Part shown: in pieces, positions 22,501-34,000 of the stretch
How the letters are laid out: the number at the start of each line of letters is the position of its first letter
Position numbering within the stretch: position 1 is the first letter of the stretch
Source of the DNA: Onchidella celtica
Taxonomy: Eukaryota > Mollusca > Gastropoda > Systellommatophora > Onchidiidae
DNA length: 64,000 bases
NCBI GenBank assembly: GCA_963931925.1
Contig: OZ007575.1
Location: 31,932,894-31,996,893 of the forward strand
Direction: 5' to 3'
Position numbers and translations under genes: made by a program
The notes under the pieces: generated by a model
Told to the model about the DNA's origin: nothing
The model's input: the letters and a program-made list of their open reading frames with translations, nothing else
Database searches by the model: none

Positions 22501-25500
22501 ACCCGGCACCACGCGAGTCTGGATTTGCTGCCAAAAAGAGCACTGATATATCTGAGATGCTGAATCCACTGCTGGACAAACAGGTAAGAAAGAGCATTAT
22601 GTCAAAAAAGTAAGGTCATCTGTGTTTTCTGCTTAATTTGTAGGGAAGTTTAATATGATGTAGCAGCTGTACACATTTTACAAGATTTTCCATAAATCTT
22701 TAATGCCTCCTATTTTTTTTTTTGAAAGGCAGCGAAGACCGCATGATATGGACCTTTATAAAACAAACATTAGTTGTTTTAGATTCTATGCAGGAAATGT
22801 ATATATTATTAAGATTGTAATTTGTATCGAGTGTGACATTGTTCTTGCCTATTGCAAGGGAGGATTTGAGATATTTCAAGTGCTTGATTATAGATGAAAG
22901 TGTTACTTTCACACTGTGTGTCTGTTGTAATGACCTGTGGTATATTCACCAACCTTTCGATTCTTTTTTTCTATGCAGCAGCAACAACAACAGCAGCAGC
23001 AGCAAAACCAGCCTGTCACTACCAAACATACGAAAGAAGAGAAGACAAAATCCCCAGTGAAAGAGAAACTTACCAAAGACAAGATGATTGACAAACTGGT
23101 GAGAAAAAGATCATGTTCAACAATTAACCTGGTTCTTAAGGAACTGTATCATGTTCACTCCACATGAGGTTGTACAAAAAGCTATGTTATCCGTTTTGAG
23201 TTTTGTCTCCCTTTTGTTTTTCATTGTAAAACAAGGAATTTACTAATTAAGGACTGAATTTGAAGATGGGAATTTCACAAAATTGATAACTGGTTTAAAG
23301 AAGTCGTGCTAGATGCAGGTATTTACAGTTGAATTAAAAGCAGAGATTAAGGTCAATTAAATGTCAGTTTGCAAGCTGAGATTTGAATATTGAATAGTTT
23401 ATATCCTTTTGTTTTCCAGACAAACCTTCTTTCTGAATGCTATGTAAGCCACAGCCTCTCTGATGCTGTATCGGATATCAAAGACATGAATGTGCCTCGT
23501 AGAATGATACCTGATCTTCTGGCTCATATCATGCTGGAATCTGTAGAGAAATCAGGTAATTAATACATTTTCTGTACACTACCCCCATTTATATATTTTT
23601 GAAAATTTTGTACACGTTTGTGTGATTCGCTGGAAAAATGCAATTGGGAGCGTGTCCTGTATGATTCGAGTAGCATTTCAGTGACTTTTGTACCATTCAA
23701 ACTTTAAAAGCCTGAATGCCCACAGGGACAGGGCTTCATAAATTAACCTCACGTGCCTGGAAGGCTGGATGCATCACATTGTTGTTAAATGATGGAATCA
23801 GTGGGATTAGTCCCATTTTGCACAACCACCATTGCCCACAGTAATCTTGACAGTTGTTCGTTATGATGACATTTATTGACCTGTACCTTTCTGCTTTCTG
23901 AAGTTATTTTATTTGTGTTTTGTATTTTCAGATGAAGAGCGGGAACTGTCCATGAAACTCATTGATGATCTCAAATCTGAGAATATCATCTCGTCTGATC
24001 AGTTCATGGAGGTAAGTAACTCATAGAACAGTTTTATAGTTCATTTTAATTCAGGGTCAGAGCTAGTTATTCAAGTCAGTGTCTGGCCCTGGTAGAGGCA
24101 GAAAATTGTATTCCTGGTATGCATATCAAAACAAAGCACGGAATGAGTTGATGGTCAAAGCTTTACAAGAAACTTATTATAAATTATGAGTGCCAGAATT
24201 CAATGTCTTTGTGTTGTATTTCAGGGTTTCAAACAGGTCTGCAACCAGATGAGTGAGCTTGAGACTGATGTGCCTCTGGTGAAGTCGCATGTGGCACGTT
24301 TTGGAGCGACGGCCACTACTTTAGGGCTGGTCAACCTTCTAGACCTGTCAGAACCATTTGAAGGAGGCATTCATTACCCACTGTTCCTGCTGTGTCTCCA
24401 GCACATGCATAAAATCAAGGACAAGGAGTGGCTGGTCGACACTTTTAACAGGAGCAAGCTAGATTTGCAAAAAATGTTACCAGGTTAGATTGTTTTCTAT
24501 ATTTATTGAAATGATGAATTTACTGCAAACTTAGAAATAGAACCAAGTCGGCCATCAAATTTAAACACAAGTTTTGAGGGGAGTCAATATGCAACATCAA
24601 CTGATAGTTTGATGTTTTGATCATTCTGATTCTTTTCATACTCCCAAAGGAAAACTGAATGCAGATATGTCTTTAATATTTAGAAGTATAAACTTTAACA
24701 GTGAGTGCCGAGTTGAAATTGAACTTGTGTATACACGAGAGGTAGTAGTCACATGAATCATTAAGTCAGTAGTATGCTTTTTATTATGGAGTGAGACCCA
24801 TTTATAGGAGGTCACATTTATTTCCGGAATTTGAATAGTGAAAACAGTTTTAATGAGAGTTAAGCAGCTCGCCAGAGGAGAAATTTGATAATAAATCATA
24901 ATGGTGTCTCTTCACAGAACTTGATCAACGCAAAGAGAGAATGTTGGAGATTCTTGAAGATCGTGGCCTCAGCTTCATGTTCCCTTTGCTGCGCATTCAA
25001 GCAGAATTAGGAAGACAGATTGCAAGCGAGCCAACAGCCCAGGCTTTATTCAAGTGGATCAAAGAAAAGGTTGAACCCTCTTTGCAGTCAGACCCTGGAT
25101 TTATCAACGTTCTCGTCACAAGGTGAATAAAACGAGCCTCTTTTCATGTCAATAATTAGGTGACCAGTATAAATGCCTTCTCCACGACAAAGCTTTTGTT
25201 AATTCAAAGGGTTTGCTGTGGAGAACCATGTGTAATTTCAAAANNNNNNNNNNNNNNNNNNNNNNNNNNNNNNNNNNNNNNNNNNNNNNNNNNNNNNNNN
25301 NNNNNNNNNNNNNNNNNNNNNNNNNNNNNNNNNNNNNNNNNNNNNNNNNNNNNNNNNNNNNNNNNNNNNNNNNNNNNNNNNNNNNNNNNNNNNNNNNNNN
25401 NNNNNNNNNNNNNNNNNNNNNNNNNNNNNNNNNNNNNNNNNNNAAAGTGTTGAAAGAGATCTTGAAAATGCTTTTTCTGGAATGAAGTGATAATCTCTGG

Positions 25501-28500
25501 ATTGATTGTAGTAGACGATAAAAAACAGAACATTTTTGATCACAGTGGTTGTAAATATAAACCATGTCTTTACTTTTTGTTACCAGCATTCTCAAGTACA
25601 TCACATCTGAGAGCACTCTGAAAGACAACACTGATGTCACAGTCACCCCAGAGAAAGCTCTCATGGACAAAGAAAAGGAACTTCTTGAAAAGCTGAAGGT
25701 ACAAAATAGTTTCTGATACATGCATGTGTAAAAGAGTAAAAAGTGGTACTATTTACCATGTGTTTTGTTGCGCATTTGACATGGCATCAATTTCTTGTAT
25801 AACAGGAGTTGCTGCAGGGTACACAGTGTTGTGTGTTTGAAATAATTGTTTTGTGATGAATATTCCCAGTAAACTGTTTGCACACGTGAGGGGATAATTG
25901 TTGTTCAGGGATGGGAATCCTCCTTAATTTTCCTGATTTCTGAACCTTTAAAAAATTTTTTTCATTGCTCATGACAAAATTTTTATTTCCGTCTTTATCT
26001 GTGTCTCCCGTCTCCTAATTCAGAACCATTTTAAAGGGAAACTCTTACTATTTTTAGGAAACAGTTTTTCCATATTGTCTTATAAGCTAATATCCATGTG
26101 CAATATTTGTTGTAGTTGATGGTGACATGTTACACCATGAAGCTCAGGAAATTTATCTGCCAATCACCTGTCACCTGTCGGCTTCATCGTCATCGATGTT
26201 AGCTGCTACAGTGGATGTCATGACAAAATCTCCTCCACCCAATCCTGTCCTTAGCTTTCCTAGTTAGTTCACTTACTTCCAGCTGGCTGACTTTCTTGAT
26301 GTTATCGTGATATGTAATGGGTGGTCTTCCTTGTTTTCTCTTTGTTTCTGTCTTTCCTTGAAGGATTGATATCATAAGGGCTGTGCTTTTGTTTCGGGCC
26401 GCGTGGCCGATGTATGCAAGTCTTCTTTTATTTATTTCAGGTGTTATTCTTCTGGTGGTGCCAAGCTGTTCTAAGATGCTTGTATTTGTTCTCCTTTCTG
26501 TCCAACTTATTCTGAGTAGCCTTCTGTAAAGCCACATTTCAGCTGCCTCCAATCTTATGTCTGCCTTTTTGAGTGTCCAGGCTTCACAACCATATAGTAG
26601 GTCTGGCCAGATCAAGCACTTAAGTATGTTCACTTTGAGGTCCGTTGGTGTGCCTCTATCCTTCCAAATGTTGTTTAGTTGAACCATTTTGTGTTTTGCC
26701 ATTCCTATCCTTGTTTTTATGTCCTTTGAGCAGCTTCCATCTTGCGATTTATGTGATCCTAGGTATTTGAAATCAGTCACTTTTTCTAGTGCTGTTTTGT
26801 TTACTAGTATCTCCTGGTGTTCATGGTGCCCTGTTCCAGTGTGCATGACTTTCGTTTTCTTAGCATTTAGGTGTAGGCCTGCTGTCTTGCCCGCTTCATC
26901 CACTCTGTGCAACACTCTTTTCATGCTGGTGATGTTATCTGACATAAGAGCTGTGTCATCAGCGTAGCGAAGGTTTGTGATGTTTCGGCCTCCGATCTTT
27001 ATTCCCATATCTTCTATGTCTGCGTTTCTCATGATCTGCTCAGTATAAATATTGAAAAGATGAGGTGAAAGTATGCAACCCTGTCTGACTCCTTTCTCGA
27101 TGTTGAAATATGGACAGTTCTCATTGTTCCATCTAATCGTTGCCTTTTGTTCGTGGTATAGTGCAGCGATGAGGGTCACAAGGTGTTTCGGGAATCCCAT
27201 CTTAATCATTATATCGAACAGGTGATGGTGCCTAACGCTGTCGAACGCTTTGCTGTAGTCTATGAACGTGATGAAGGCTTCGTTTCCATTGCTTCTTATC
27301 TGTTCAATCATTATTTGTAGTATGAAGAGCATGTCAGCGGTTCCTCTGTTGGTCCTGTAACCAGCTTGACATTCTGATAGTTCCTCTTCTACCTTTGATT
27401 TCATTCTGTTGAGTATGATGATGAGCAGGATTTTGCTGGTGTGACTGATGAGGGCGATGGTTCTATAATTTCCACAGTCTTTGACATTGCCGCTTTTGTA
27501 TAGCATGACGAATTCTTGTAGCTTCCAGTCTGTTGGCCATTCATTTGTCTGCCAAATTTTGCAGATCATTTGGTGGAGTGCTTTTATTCCTGATTCGCTG
27601 GTATGTTTCAGGAGTTCACCTGGTATGTTGTCTAATCCAGGGGATTTTCCATTCTTTATTTGTTTTATTGCAGCCTGTACTTCCTCCAAGAGAGGTTCTG
27701 GTTCTTTATCTATCTGTTGTGAGTCTGGTTGTTGGAGGTCCCTCGGGTCTGGTCTGCCAATAATTCCTATTAATTAATGATTAAGCAAATGATTTAGGTC
27801 GCTGTATATTTAACGATTTGTTTTCTTTGTATTATCTGAATAGGGTGTGCTTCAGATGTTCTTGCAAGACCACACAAACCTACAGATGGCTGCTCTTTAT
27901 GCAGTGCAAGTGTTCTGTTACACACATCAATTTCCCAAAGGTGGGTATAATCTGAAACTGCACAGAAGTTTGGAGGCCGCTGGTGTTTTTTTTTTTTTTT
28001 TTAATAAAATGTTTGGTCAAAGCAGAAATTCGCTATTATTTTACATGCTATGTTGATAGTGCTTTTCTGCCAAGTAGTCCTACCAGTCACGGGTGTAAAT
28101 TTACTAATATTTACTAAATTTTAGATGAATTTTCTAATTTTTTGGCCATAGTAGCTTTGTACATGTTGATCTGGCTCACTACATGTAAAAATTACATATT
28201 TGGGTAGTTTCTTTTTAACATTTCCCATGTTTTTTTACTCTCAGACGGCTTATGTCACTGACAAATTGCCAAGTACTCATATTATGCTGTGTTGTTTCTG
28301 TACAGGTATGTTCCTTCGCTTTTTTGTGAACCTTTACGACATGGAGGTAATTGATGAAGATGTGTACCAGCGCTGGAAGGAGGAAGTCAATGACCAATAC
28401 CCAGGAAAAGGAAAGGCTCTCTTCCAGGTAAGTCAACATTTAGTACATGTTATTTTTGACAAGATTAACCTGGCAAGTGAATTTTAAGCACTTAAGATTC

Positions 28501-29129
28501 CTTTGTGCAGGAATTTGACATTGAGATGGTCTGTTGCATTTGCTAGATTAGAATTTTGATTTTTCTGTGACTTGGATAAAATTGTAATTGCACTCAGTAA
28601 AACTTGTTCTGGAAACAGTAATTCTTAATGCCACAGTGCTTCATTGCTATTGCAGTTTGTCCTCCATCTCACTTGTGTGTACTATTTTGGTGGTTTCAAG
28701 TTGGGGCTGCCCTATCGTTGCTTACGATGAGATCTATATTCTCGCAACGTGAGAGACCAATATCTTTAATGGTTTTGAAATTTGAAGCAGAAACGTTTTT
28801 GCCATGCATTTGTTTTCTCATTTTCTTTTCTTTCTTGTAAGAAATCTCACTCTTACCAAAATTTCAAAAGTGTCCTGTTACCCTGTGAAATGGGAAAATT
28901 CTTGATGGCCAGCACATGAGATGGACAGTGAATTGTTCTCTTAAACAAACACAAAAAGAAGTGAAAACGTACCAGAGAGGTAAACGCCTGAATAATCAGT
29001 GCGAGAGAAACAATTGTCATTCAACATTTCATTCGTTCATTATTCTACATCTTGCAGGTTAATCAGTGGCTCAACTGGTTGGAGCAGGCGGATGAGGAAG
29101 AAGAATCTGATGAAGATGATGAGGAGTGA
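13521..29129 (+). CDS. EIF4G2: eIF4G2 (DAP5/NAT1/p97), complete coding region, 22 exons
   Basis: A homologue of the eIF4G-like translation factor that lacks the eIF4E-binding site and drives cap-independent and alternative initiation by binding eIF4A, eIF3 and eIF2beta in the cytoplasm. Exons: 13434-13570, 13964-14107, 14587-14689, 15045-15155, 15404-15470, 16061-16153, 16405-16574, 18039-18149, 18345-18419, 19562-19685, 20466-20576, 20936-21172, 22207-22583, 22979-23098, 23420-23555, 23932-24011, 24225-24483, 24918-25122, 25587-25698, 27844-27940, 28306-28427, 29058-29129. All borders are AG/GT and phases agree. From a CTG at 13521 the sum is 2976 nt, or 991 residues, against about 907 in human; the excess is in the Q/N-rich linker. 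Domains: MIF4G (about residues 55-285), linker, MA3 (about 620-790), W2 (about 790-985), acidic tail. The assembly gap falls inside an intron. Confidence 0.95.
13964..18149 (+). CDS. EIF4G2: eIF4G2 MIF4G-domain exons
   Basis: Seven exons encode the HEAT-repeat MIF4G domain that contacts eIF4A and eIF3. Landmarks shared with DAP5 are NRWVPPNS, NDQIFRRVRG (exon 13964-14107), ILNKLTPEKFDKL (14587-14689), KALEEPKYSSLYAQLCHRL (15045-15155), TFRRLLLNKCQDEFENR (15404-15470), KKKMLGNIKFIG (16061-16153), ELGKLEMLHEGILHRCIKQL and EDLECLCQIMRTIGPR (16405-16574). The exon at 18039-18149 carries WMDQYFERI and RIRFMLQDVIELRENE. The intron 16575-18038 holds a TTAA-flanked element. Confidence 0.95.
14460..14573. 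repeat. tandem duplication of about 57 bp next to a splice acceptor
   Basis: Two direct copies (14460-14515 and 14517-14573) share AATGTGTTTTACTTTGTTTA and GCTAATATTAGCATCAAC, differing by a few bases. The second copy ends 13 bp before the acceptor AG of the eIF4G2 exon at 14587, so the probable branch-point region (CTAAT) has been duplicated. Confidence 0.85.
16866..17929. mobile_element. non-autonomous piggyBac-like element (TTAA target)
   Basis: A 1064-bp segment in a eIF4G2 intron bounded by TTAA on both sides (16862-16865 and 17930-17933). The ends are inverted repeats: left CCCTCGTCCCGCG, right (complement) CCCTAGTCCTGCGGG. TTAA duplication plus ends starting CCC fit the piggyBac superfamily. 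A second copy of the right subterminal GTGGCCTCCCGCAGGAC lies near 17830. No transposase frame is present. Confidence 0.7.
18345..22583 (+). CDS. EIF4G2: eIF4G2 central linker exons, Q/N-rich
   Basis: Exon 18345-18419 encodes WKPRKIASEAGPKTITQIRQ, the conserved end of the MIF4G region. Exons 19562-19685 and 20466-20576 carry GGMGDIFSMPVGS and IGVGPGVIQ, matching DAP5. Exon 20936-21172 is almost entirely Asn, Gln and Gly (about residues 387-465), with runs such as NNNNQGYNNQQGGGGG, and has no obvious human counterpart. Exon 22207-22583 resumes similarity with INRDLPPRF and EEVSLRPVKNF. The Q/N block is prion-like in composition and probably disordered. Confidence 0.92.
18465..19145 (+). mobile_element. 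piggyBac-like element with internal deletion (TTAA target)
   Basis: A 681-bp segment bounded by TTAA (18461-18464 and 19146-19149). Left end CCACTAGATGTGCAATGCGC and right-end complement CCACTAGATTGGCAGCCC form short inverted repeats. It contains a 5' piece of an acidic N-terminus typical of piggyBac transposases, so it is read as an internally deleted copy of a once autonomous element. Its end sequence differs from the element at 16866, so the two are separate families. Confidence 0.75.
18705..18875 (+). pseudogene. N-terminal fragment of a piggyBac-type transposase
   Basis: A 56-codon frame starting MASGDFHQDNEDISTS, rich in Asp, Glu and Ser, ending at a TAG within a TAGATCTAGATC tract. 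A further acidic EDESEPEEADLK piece follows in another frame, so the stop marks a frameshift. An Asp/Glu/Ser-rich leader is the usual start of piggyBac transposases. The DDD catalytic domain is missing. Assignment rests on context (TTAA ends) and composition, not on a conserved motif. Confidence 0.5.
21230..21987. mobile_element. candidate TTAA-type MITE
   Basis: A 758-bp intronic segment with left end CCCACACCCTGCGTGC preceded by TTAA (21226-21229). The right-end complement is CCTTCACCCTGCAAGAGG, followed by CTAA (21988-21991), a one-base variant of the target. The shared core CACCCTGC and the near-duplicated target support a piggyBac-like non-autonomous element. Support is weaker than for the two neighbours. 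No coding frame is seen. Confidence 0.5.
22979..24483 (+). CDS. EIF4G2: eIF4G2 MA3-domain exons
   Basis: Exon 22979-23098 opens with a CAG/CAA run (nine Gln in the first ten codons around one Asn) coded right after the splice acceptor, then a Lys-rich link. Exons 23420-23555, 23932-24011 and 24225-24483 encode the MA3 domain, with landmarks LSECYVSHSLSDAVSDIKDM, RRMIPDLLAHIMLESVEKSD, SDEERELSMKLIDDL, DVPLVKSHVARFGA and HYPLFLLCLQHMHKIKDKEW. MA3 domains of the eIF4G family are eIF4A-binding HEAT modules; in DAP5 this one is reported not to bind eIF4A strongly. Confidence 0.93.
24918..29129 (+). CDS. EIF4G2: eIF4G2 W2-domain exons and acidic C-terminus
   Basis: Exons 24918-25122, 25587-25698, 27844-27940, 28306-28427 and 29058-29129. 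Landmarks include LDQRKERMLEILEDRGLSF, LFKWIKEKVEPSL, LQMAALYAVQVFCYTHQFPK, MFLRFFVNLYDMEVIDEDVY, WKEEVNDQYPGKGKALFQ and VNQWLNWLEQADEEEESDED. The aromatic/acidic boxes at the end are the W2 motif that in DAP5/eIF4G contacts eIF2beta and the kinase Mnk. The stop is TGA at 29127-29129. The intron 25699-27843 holds an antisense LINE. Confidence 0.95.
25244..25443. other. assembly gap (200 N)
   Basis: Two hundred undetermined bases, probably a scaffolding placeholder of arbitrary length. It falls in the eIF4G2 intron between exons ending at 25122 and starting at 25587, whose phases join correctly, so the coding sequence is not affected. Confidence 0.99.
26155..27776 (-). mobile_element. 5'-truncated non-LTR retrotransposon in a eIF4G2 intron
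   Basis: An antisense LINE fragment that starts abruptly inside the coding region (about 27776, reading IIGRPDPRDLQQPDSQQIDK) and lacks an endonuclease. 5' truncation is the usual result of incomplete target-primed reverse transcription. The 3' end follows the stop by about 45 bp with a CATCGATGACGATGAAG tail. I could not find a clear target duplication. It is a different family from the LINE at 6915-10618. Confidence 0.85.
26199..27689 (-). CDS. LINE reverse transcriptase, open to its natural stop
   Basis: A 496-codon frame without internal stops; the true frame extends upstream to about 27776, so the Met at 27689 is internal. RT motifs in order are GKSPGLDNIPGELL, NYRTIALISHTSKILL, FIDYSKAFDSVRHHHL (first catalytic Asp), GVRQGCILSPHLFNIY and LRYADDTALMSD (YADD pair), followed by YLGSHKSQDG and a C-terminal RRLAYIGHAAR segment. 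The order and spacing are those of LINE polymerases with a C-terminal connection domain. Clade is uncertain. The intact frame suggests a fairly recent insertion, yet it has no endonuclease and cannot move by itself. Confidence 0.85.
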   Translation of the reverse strand: MEEVQAAIKQIKNGKSPGLDNIPGELLKHTSESGIKALHQMICKIWQTNEWPTDWKLQEFVMLYKSGNVKDCGNYRTIALISHTSKILLIIILNRMKSKVEEELSECQAGYRTNRGTADMLFILQIMIEQIRSNGNEAFITFIDYSKAFDSVRHHHLFDIMIKMGFPKHLVTLIAALYHEQKATIRWNNENCPYFNIEKGVRQGCILSPHLFNIYTEQIMRNADIEDMGIKIGGRNITNLRYADDTALMSDNITSMKRVLHRVDEAGKTAGLHLNAKKTKVMHTGTGHHEHQEILVNKTALEKVTDFKYLGSHKSQDGSCSKDIKTRIGMAKHKMVQLNNIWKDRGTPTDLKVNILKCLIWPDLLYGCEAWTLKKADIRLEAAEMWLYRRLLRISWTERRTNTSILEQLGTTRRITPEINKRRLAYIGHAARNKSTALMISILQGKTETKRKQGRPPITYHDNIKKVSQLEVSELTRKAKDRIGWRRFCHDIHCSS

Positions 29130-30571
29130 ATAAAAGACAAAAAAATGGAAGGAGGAGACAGCGGGACAGTGTTATATATATGATACAGTAACAAACTGCA
29201 TCAATCTCTCCCTCACGACTCACACCAGTTCTCCTGGTCTGGACTAAGTGTGGATATTTTCTGTTTGTCTTGTTCGGATTTGGTGTTGTTAGGTGTAGGT
29301 TACGTGGAACTTTTTATAGTTGGTGGTCATAGACAATTTTTTAAAACTTTTTGCGCCAAGCACAGCACACCTTTTTTTTTTTTTTTTTTTAAATTTTAAT
29401 CTCGAAGTTCCTTGTAATTTTGTCAAAGATTTTTTTTTGTGAAACAAAATGGCCTGGAGTGAAGAAGCCCAGCAAGCAGAAGAAAGCGTGATCAAGCATG
29501 CATATTCACATGCTCTTGTCCCAGTGGGAGCAGATGGGGACTGTGGATATTTAGTTAACAATTGAATATGATTGAGAGAGGACTTTTACAAAATTTTGTG
29601 GCTGTGAGCTGCTGGAGGAAAGGCCTTGTGCTGTACAACAGATCTGATTTCTTAAACAACTTGGAAAAGTGGAGATTTGAGTACATTGTCAAAACACAGT
29701 GGAGGGCGCCAGCTTGGTACCAGCACTGGATTGGATTTTCAAGAGATTTTTACATTGAATTTGATGTTGTTATGCCCATGTTCTTCTTTTGTATGATGAA
29801 TTTTGTTCTTTGCATGTGATTGCACCTCATGTCACAAGGCACTGAGCCCCAAAAGTTTGAAATGTGCAGAAGAGTTTCTTTGATGTAACAATGTCTGGTC
29901 ATATCACTTTTGTCATCCTGTCAGGCAAGTGGTGTAGCAGATGTGTGACTGTTGCTCAAGTTTTTAAAATTTCTGTCCTGTTTTTTTTTTTTTTTTCCCC
30001 AAAAATTGAAACAAGTATCACTGTTCATTGTGTCACCATTGCATGCTGTGTCTTATTCACAGATTTTACAAGTGTACTTTAATAATTGCTGAAATCAAGA
30101 CCCTCGTAACTCTTGGTGACACAAAACTCTCCCCCCCCCCCCCCATTTTATCTCCCGCATTGTAAAATACTTTGAAAGTAATTATAATAATTGTCACTTT
30201 TTAAAAATAGAATATTGATGCTAAGGGGCAAAATCGATATTTTTGTTAACGTTTTGTAATACGCATTTTCAACACTCAGTTTTCTACCGTAGCCACTCAG
30301 TATATACATATTTATATATATATATATTAACAACTGCCATTTGTTTCATGTTCCCCTCCATAACTATTGCACTGTGATCTCGTCATCAGATAAGACCCAA
30401 TGAAGATATATTTCTTTCCCGTTGCCCCCATTTCAAATTTTGTTTTGCGGTTTACTTCACCACCCTGCTCCTCTCTTGGCCTTTTCTTCTGAACTGCAAA
30501 ATTACCTTGAGGTTTGTGATGTGAAGTATTTGTGATGGGAATTTTACTGCAAGATTTGCCTTAATTGAGAA

Positions 30572-30577
30572 AATAAA
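30572..30577 (+). terminator. candidate poly(A) signal AATAAA for eIF4G2
   Basis: Exact AATAAA about 1.44 kb after the stop, followed within 35 bases by a GT-containing stretch (TTTTTTTGAAAGTTACTGTG). Confidence 0.4.
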
Positions 30578-31032
30578 TTTTTTTGAAAGTTACTGTGAAA
30601 GTATTGTTGAAGAAATGTAAATTAGGAAGTTTTAAAGGGAAGAGAGGATGTACCTTTTTTTTTTTTTTTTTTTTATTCGGTCACCTGCGCTGTCAAAACA
30701 ATATAATTCAGCATGCATTTTTCACTCATGTATAACCTGTATAATTAACCCATCAGAGCGGCTACTGGTCGCACACATTGAGATTTCAGTCATTCCTTCC
30801 CACATCCTTTCAAGTTATCATTATCTATCTGGCCAGCTTATCTCTGCCTGATGGAAGAAAAAAATTGATGACCAGCCTGAGATGGCCATCTGGACACTCA
30901 CTCTTACAATACGTCTGCTCTAGTTTTGTCTCCATCATCTGATTGTGCTTTAAATTAAAACTTTCATAATGTTTGTATAACACCATTGAACAGAAGCACC
31001 CATATTTGTCTCTAGTGATTGAAGTAACCTTC

Positions 31033-31038
31033 AATAAA
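31033..31038 (+). terminator. candidate poly(A) signal AATAAA for eIF4G2
   Basis: Exact AATAAA in TTCAATAAAGCAGG. An alternative distal site for the same transcript. Confidence 0.35.
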
Positions 31039-34000
31039 GCAGGAAATTTCTTTACTCCACAATAATTCTCATGACATTTTCTGAATGGATACGTGGTAAT
31101 TATAGCTCAGTGTCGAGCATTTCCAAAAATGTTTCATGCTTTGCCTTTCAGCAGTGTATACCAGTGAAACAAAGTTTAAAACAGCCGTGATATGCATGAG
31201 AGATGTACAGAATTCAATATGTCCGAGTGAGGCGTTATTCTAATTTACTATCCGTTTTGAAGCCATCCTCTCTTAAGTTACTTGTACAAATACAATGCTA
31301 AGCTATGGGCATTCATTGAACGATTTTAGCCAAGTATGTGGAGATTTTCTGAATATCATATAAAATTAGGTGTATGCTCCATTGACAGGATACCTGTATA
31401 GATAGTTTCATATACGCATTCACTGAACACTTTGTAGCCAAATGTGCGGAGACTGAACATCATAATTGCAGGCATAGACAACTGATGTGTGCCTCTTGCG
31501 AAATATGTACAATGGCTTTCAATGGCATCATAGCCAGTATGCGATGCTGTTTGAGTGGAAGAGGCTGTAGATCTGGGTATTCATGAATTTTCATGCTTGT
31601 CTCAAAGACTGTATTTTTAGAGTATATGTGTTTGTTAGAAGTACCTGGCAGAAATAGTCATTTTTCATTTACCCAGTATGCAGAGCTAACATGAAAATGT
31701 GAGTATTGAAGTCCTTCATATGTCAGTGACATGAATTAATTGTATTATTACTAGATCAATCATGTCAGAATACCTAATTGAAAGATTTGTATGATGTTCA
31801 GTTGTAATTTTTTTGCAGTACGTATCAACTTAAATTGAAACCATCTTAAGAGGTTGAGCGTCAAAGCGAAATAATGTGAGTATTGGAAATGGATAAGCGT
31901 GTAATTCTTTATTTAGTCACAAAGGTGGATTTTTTGATACTGTGTCATGAGAGAGAGATTATTTGTTGGTTGGTGGGTTTGTACTTCAGTGTGTGCTTTT
32001 GTTTGAGAAGATACTTTTTTCTATAAATTTAATACTCAGAGATGCAAGAGAAGGGCTGATTTGAAAAAGTGTGAATTCAGATATTAAACATTCAGAGACA
32101 GCCGAAAGCTGCACAGACTTGTTATGGTAGTTATAAATACTTGCACTTGTGTGACGACCCCATGCTATCAAAATATTAGACTGTAAATTTGCTCAGAACA
32201 GTCACCTTGTCATGGCTTTTACCAGGAAACATGGGGTTAGGATGTAAGCCAGGGTGACATAAGTCGGTGGGGCCCACTCACATCTACGATGTTGAATAGA
32301 CAGGGAAGATGTACTGGGTTTGAACTCGTACTAAGTCAGGAAAACAATACCCTAAATTACCACCACCATCTTCCAGCTGGGCATTGTCACCCAGAACAGC
32401 AGAGAAACTCAACATGTGCCAGTTTCATTGCTCTGCCTTTTGTTCTGGAAGTATCATGTGCAAATTTGAAATTTTTATCACCTTCAAACCCATACCTGCC
32501 TGATAATGAAATGTTTATTGTATTTCATATTCATTATTCAATGGTATTGATAGTGTTGGTAGATGTTAATTAATGTATCAAGTTCTTTTCTCATGGGGAT
32601 GTTCAATTTCATGTATTACTGCAAACTTTAAGTTTTGTAAAGCTTTGTATTTTTGTTGTCATTTTATTTTTGAGGAAGATGGGAATCTAGATTTTTTTTT
32701 TTTGTAACTTGGGGCCGTAGTAAAAGTAGCATTACATGGGTTCTGTTGTCTTTTTATTTTCTTTCTCTTAACTTTTGATATTGTGATTGCCCCATTTGTT
32801 TGTTTGTTCACATATTTATTTTGCATATCTGTAAGATTCATTTAAGTAGTTTCAGATGTTGTCTGTAAACATGAACTTCTATGATATTTTTAAGGTGTGG
32901 ACGCGACGGCCAAACAGAATTACCGATGTAACTCATTCTGTGATTTGCCAGGAAATGCGTGGAAATATAAAACTACTTTATTAAATTTTTTTTAACTGAC
33001 TCAGTGGGGTTTCAGATTAACTTAGTTTATTCTGTCAGTAGATTGAATGTGAGATTGGGTCACCTTTCCTTCCTACCACTCTTTATTTCTCATTTCTTTT
33101 TGACTTGGAAGACATTTTATGTAGTGCAAAAGGGCAGACACGAAGTTTTTCCATCGATTTCCCCCTTTTTTTTAAAAATTTGTATCACAAAAAACATGGT
33201 ATCTGTTTGTATGACATATGTACAGTAAACTTATATAGCATGTCAGACAAATGTCTTTGGAATTGGTTTCTTTTCCTGTTCGTGAGACTTTTTCATTGAG
33301 ACATTGAGTTTGTTTTAACTTAACGTCTAGCTGAGGTACATTGTGTACCTGGCTTTGCTGGAGATAAGCCAGCGGTCGTCCTCTTTGTTTCTCCCTCTCT
33401 CTCTTTCTCTGCCTGTTCCTCCTCTTTCTTCAATCTCTCTCTCTCGCTCTCATAAAGCCAGATCTGCCCAAATTTTCCGTACACGTTTTCCTTTCCTGCA
33501 GGAAAATATCGCATCAAATTGAGCATGTGTCAAATTCAGTAGCCCATAGGCAGAACAAAATTATTGGGAAAAATTGTTTTTCATAAAATATATGACTTAA
33601 ACTGCATCATGTATGTTGAAAAATTGTAGTAGACTGGTGCAGCAATGAGACTTCCATGCATGACATCAGTGTGGAGCTTTCAAAGTCTTTATGATCAGTC
33701 ATTTCACAACTTTATAATGCTGGTTGGTCTGTAGACTTGGGGGGTGAGATACACACATGCAATGATCATTTGAATTTTCGATTAGCAAGTGTAAAGAAAG
33801 TGATGAACAAAGACCAGCAAAAACAAAATACCCAAATCATACTTTCAGAATTCCACTAGACCAAAGTGCCCCCCCCCCCCTTTTTTTTGTTTTTGTTGCA
33901 GGTCACAAAAATCATAAAGAAGTAAAACCTCCAGTGTAGTCACGAAAGGTTTTTTAACCGCCTGAATTTTGTTCAAAGTGGATGTTTCCTCATAATCATC

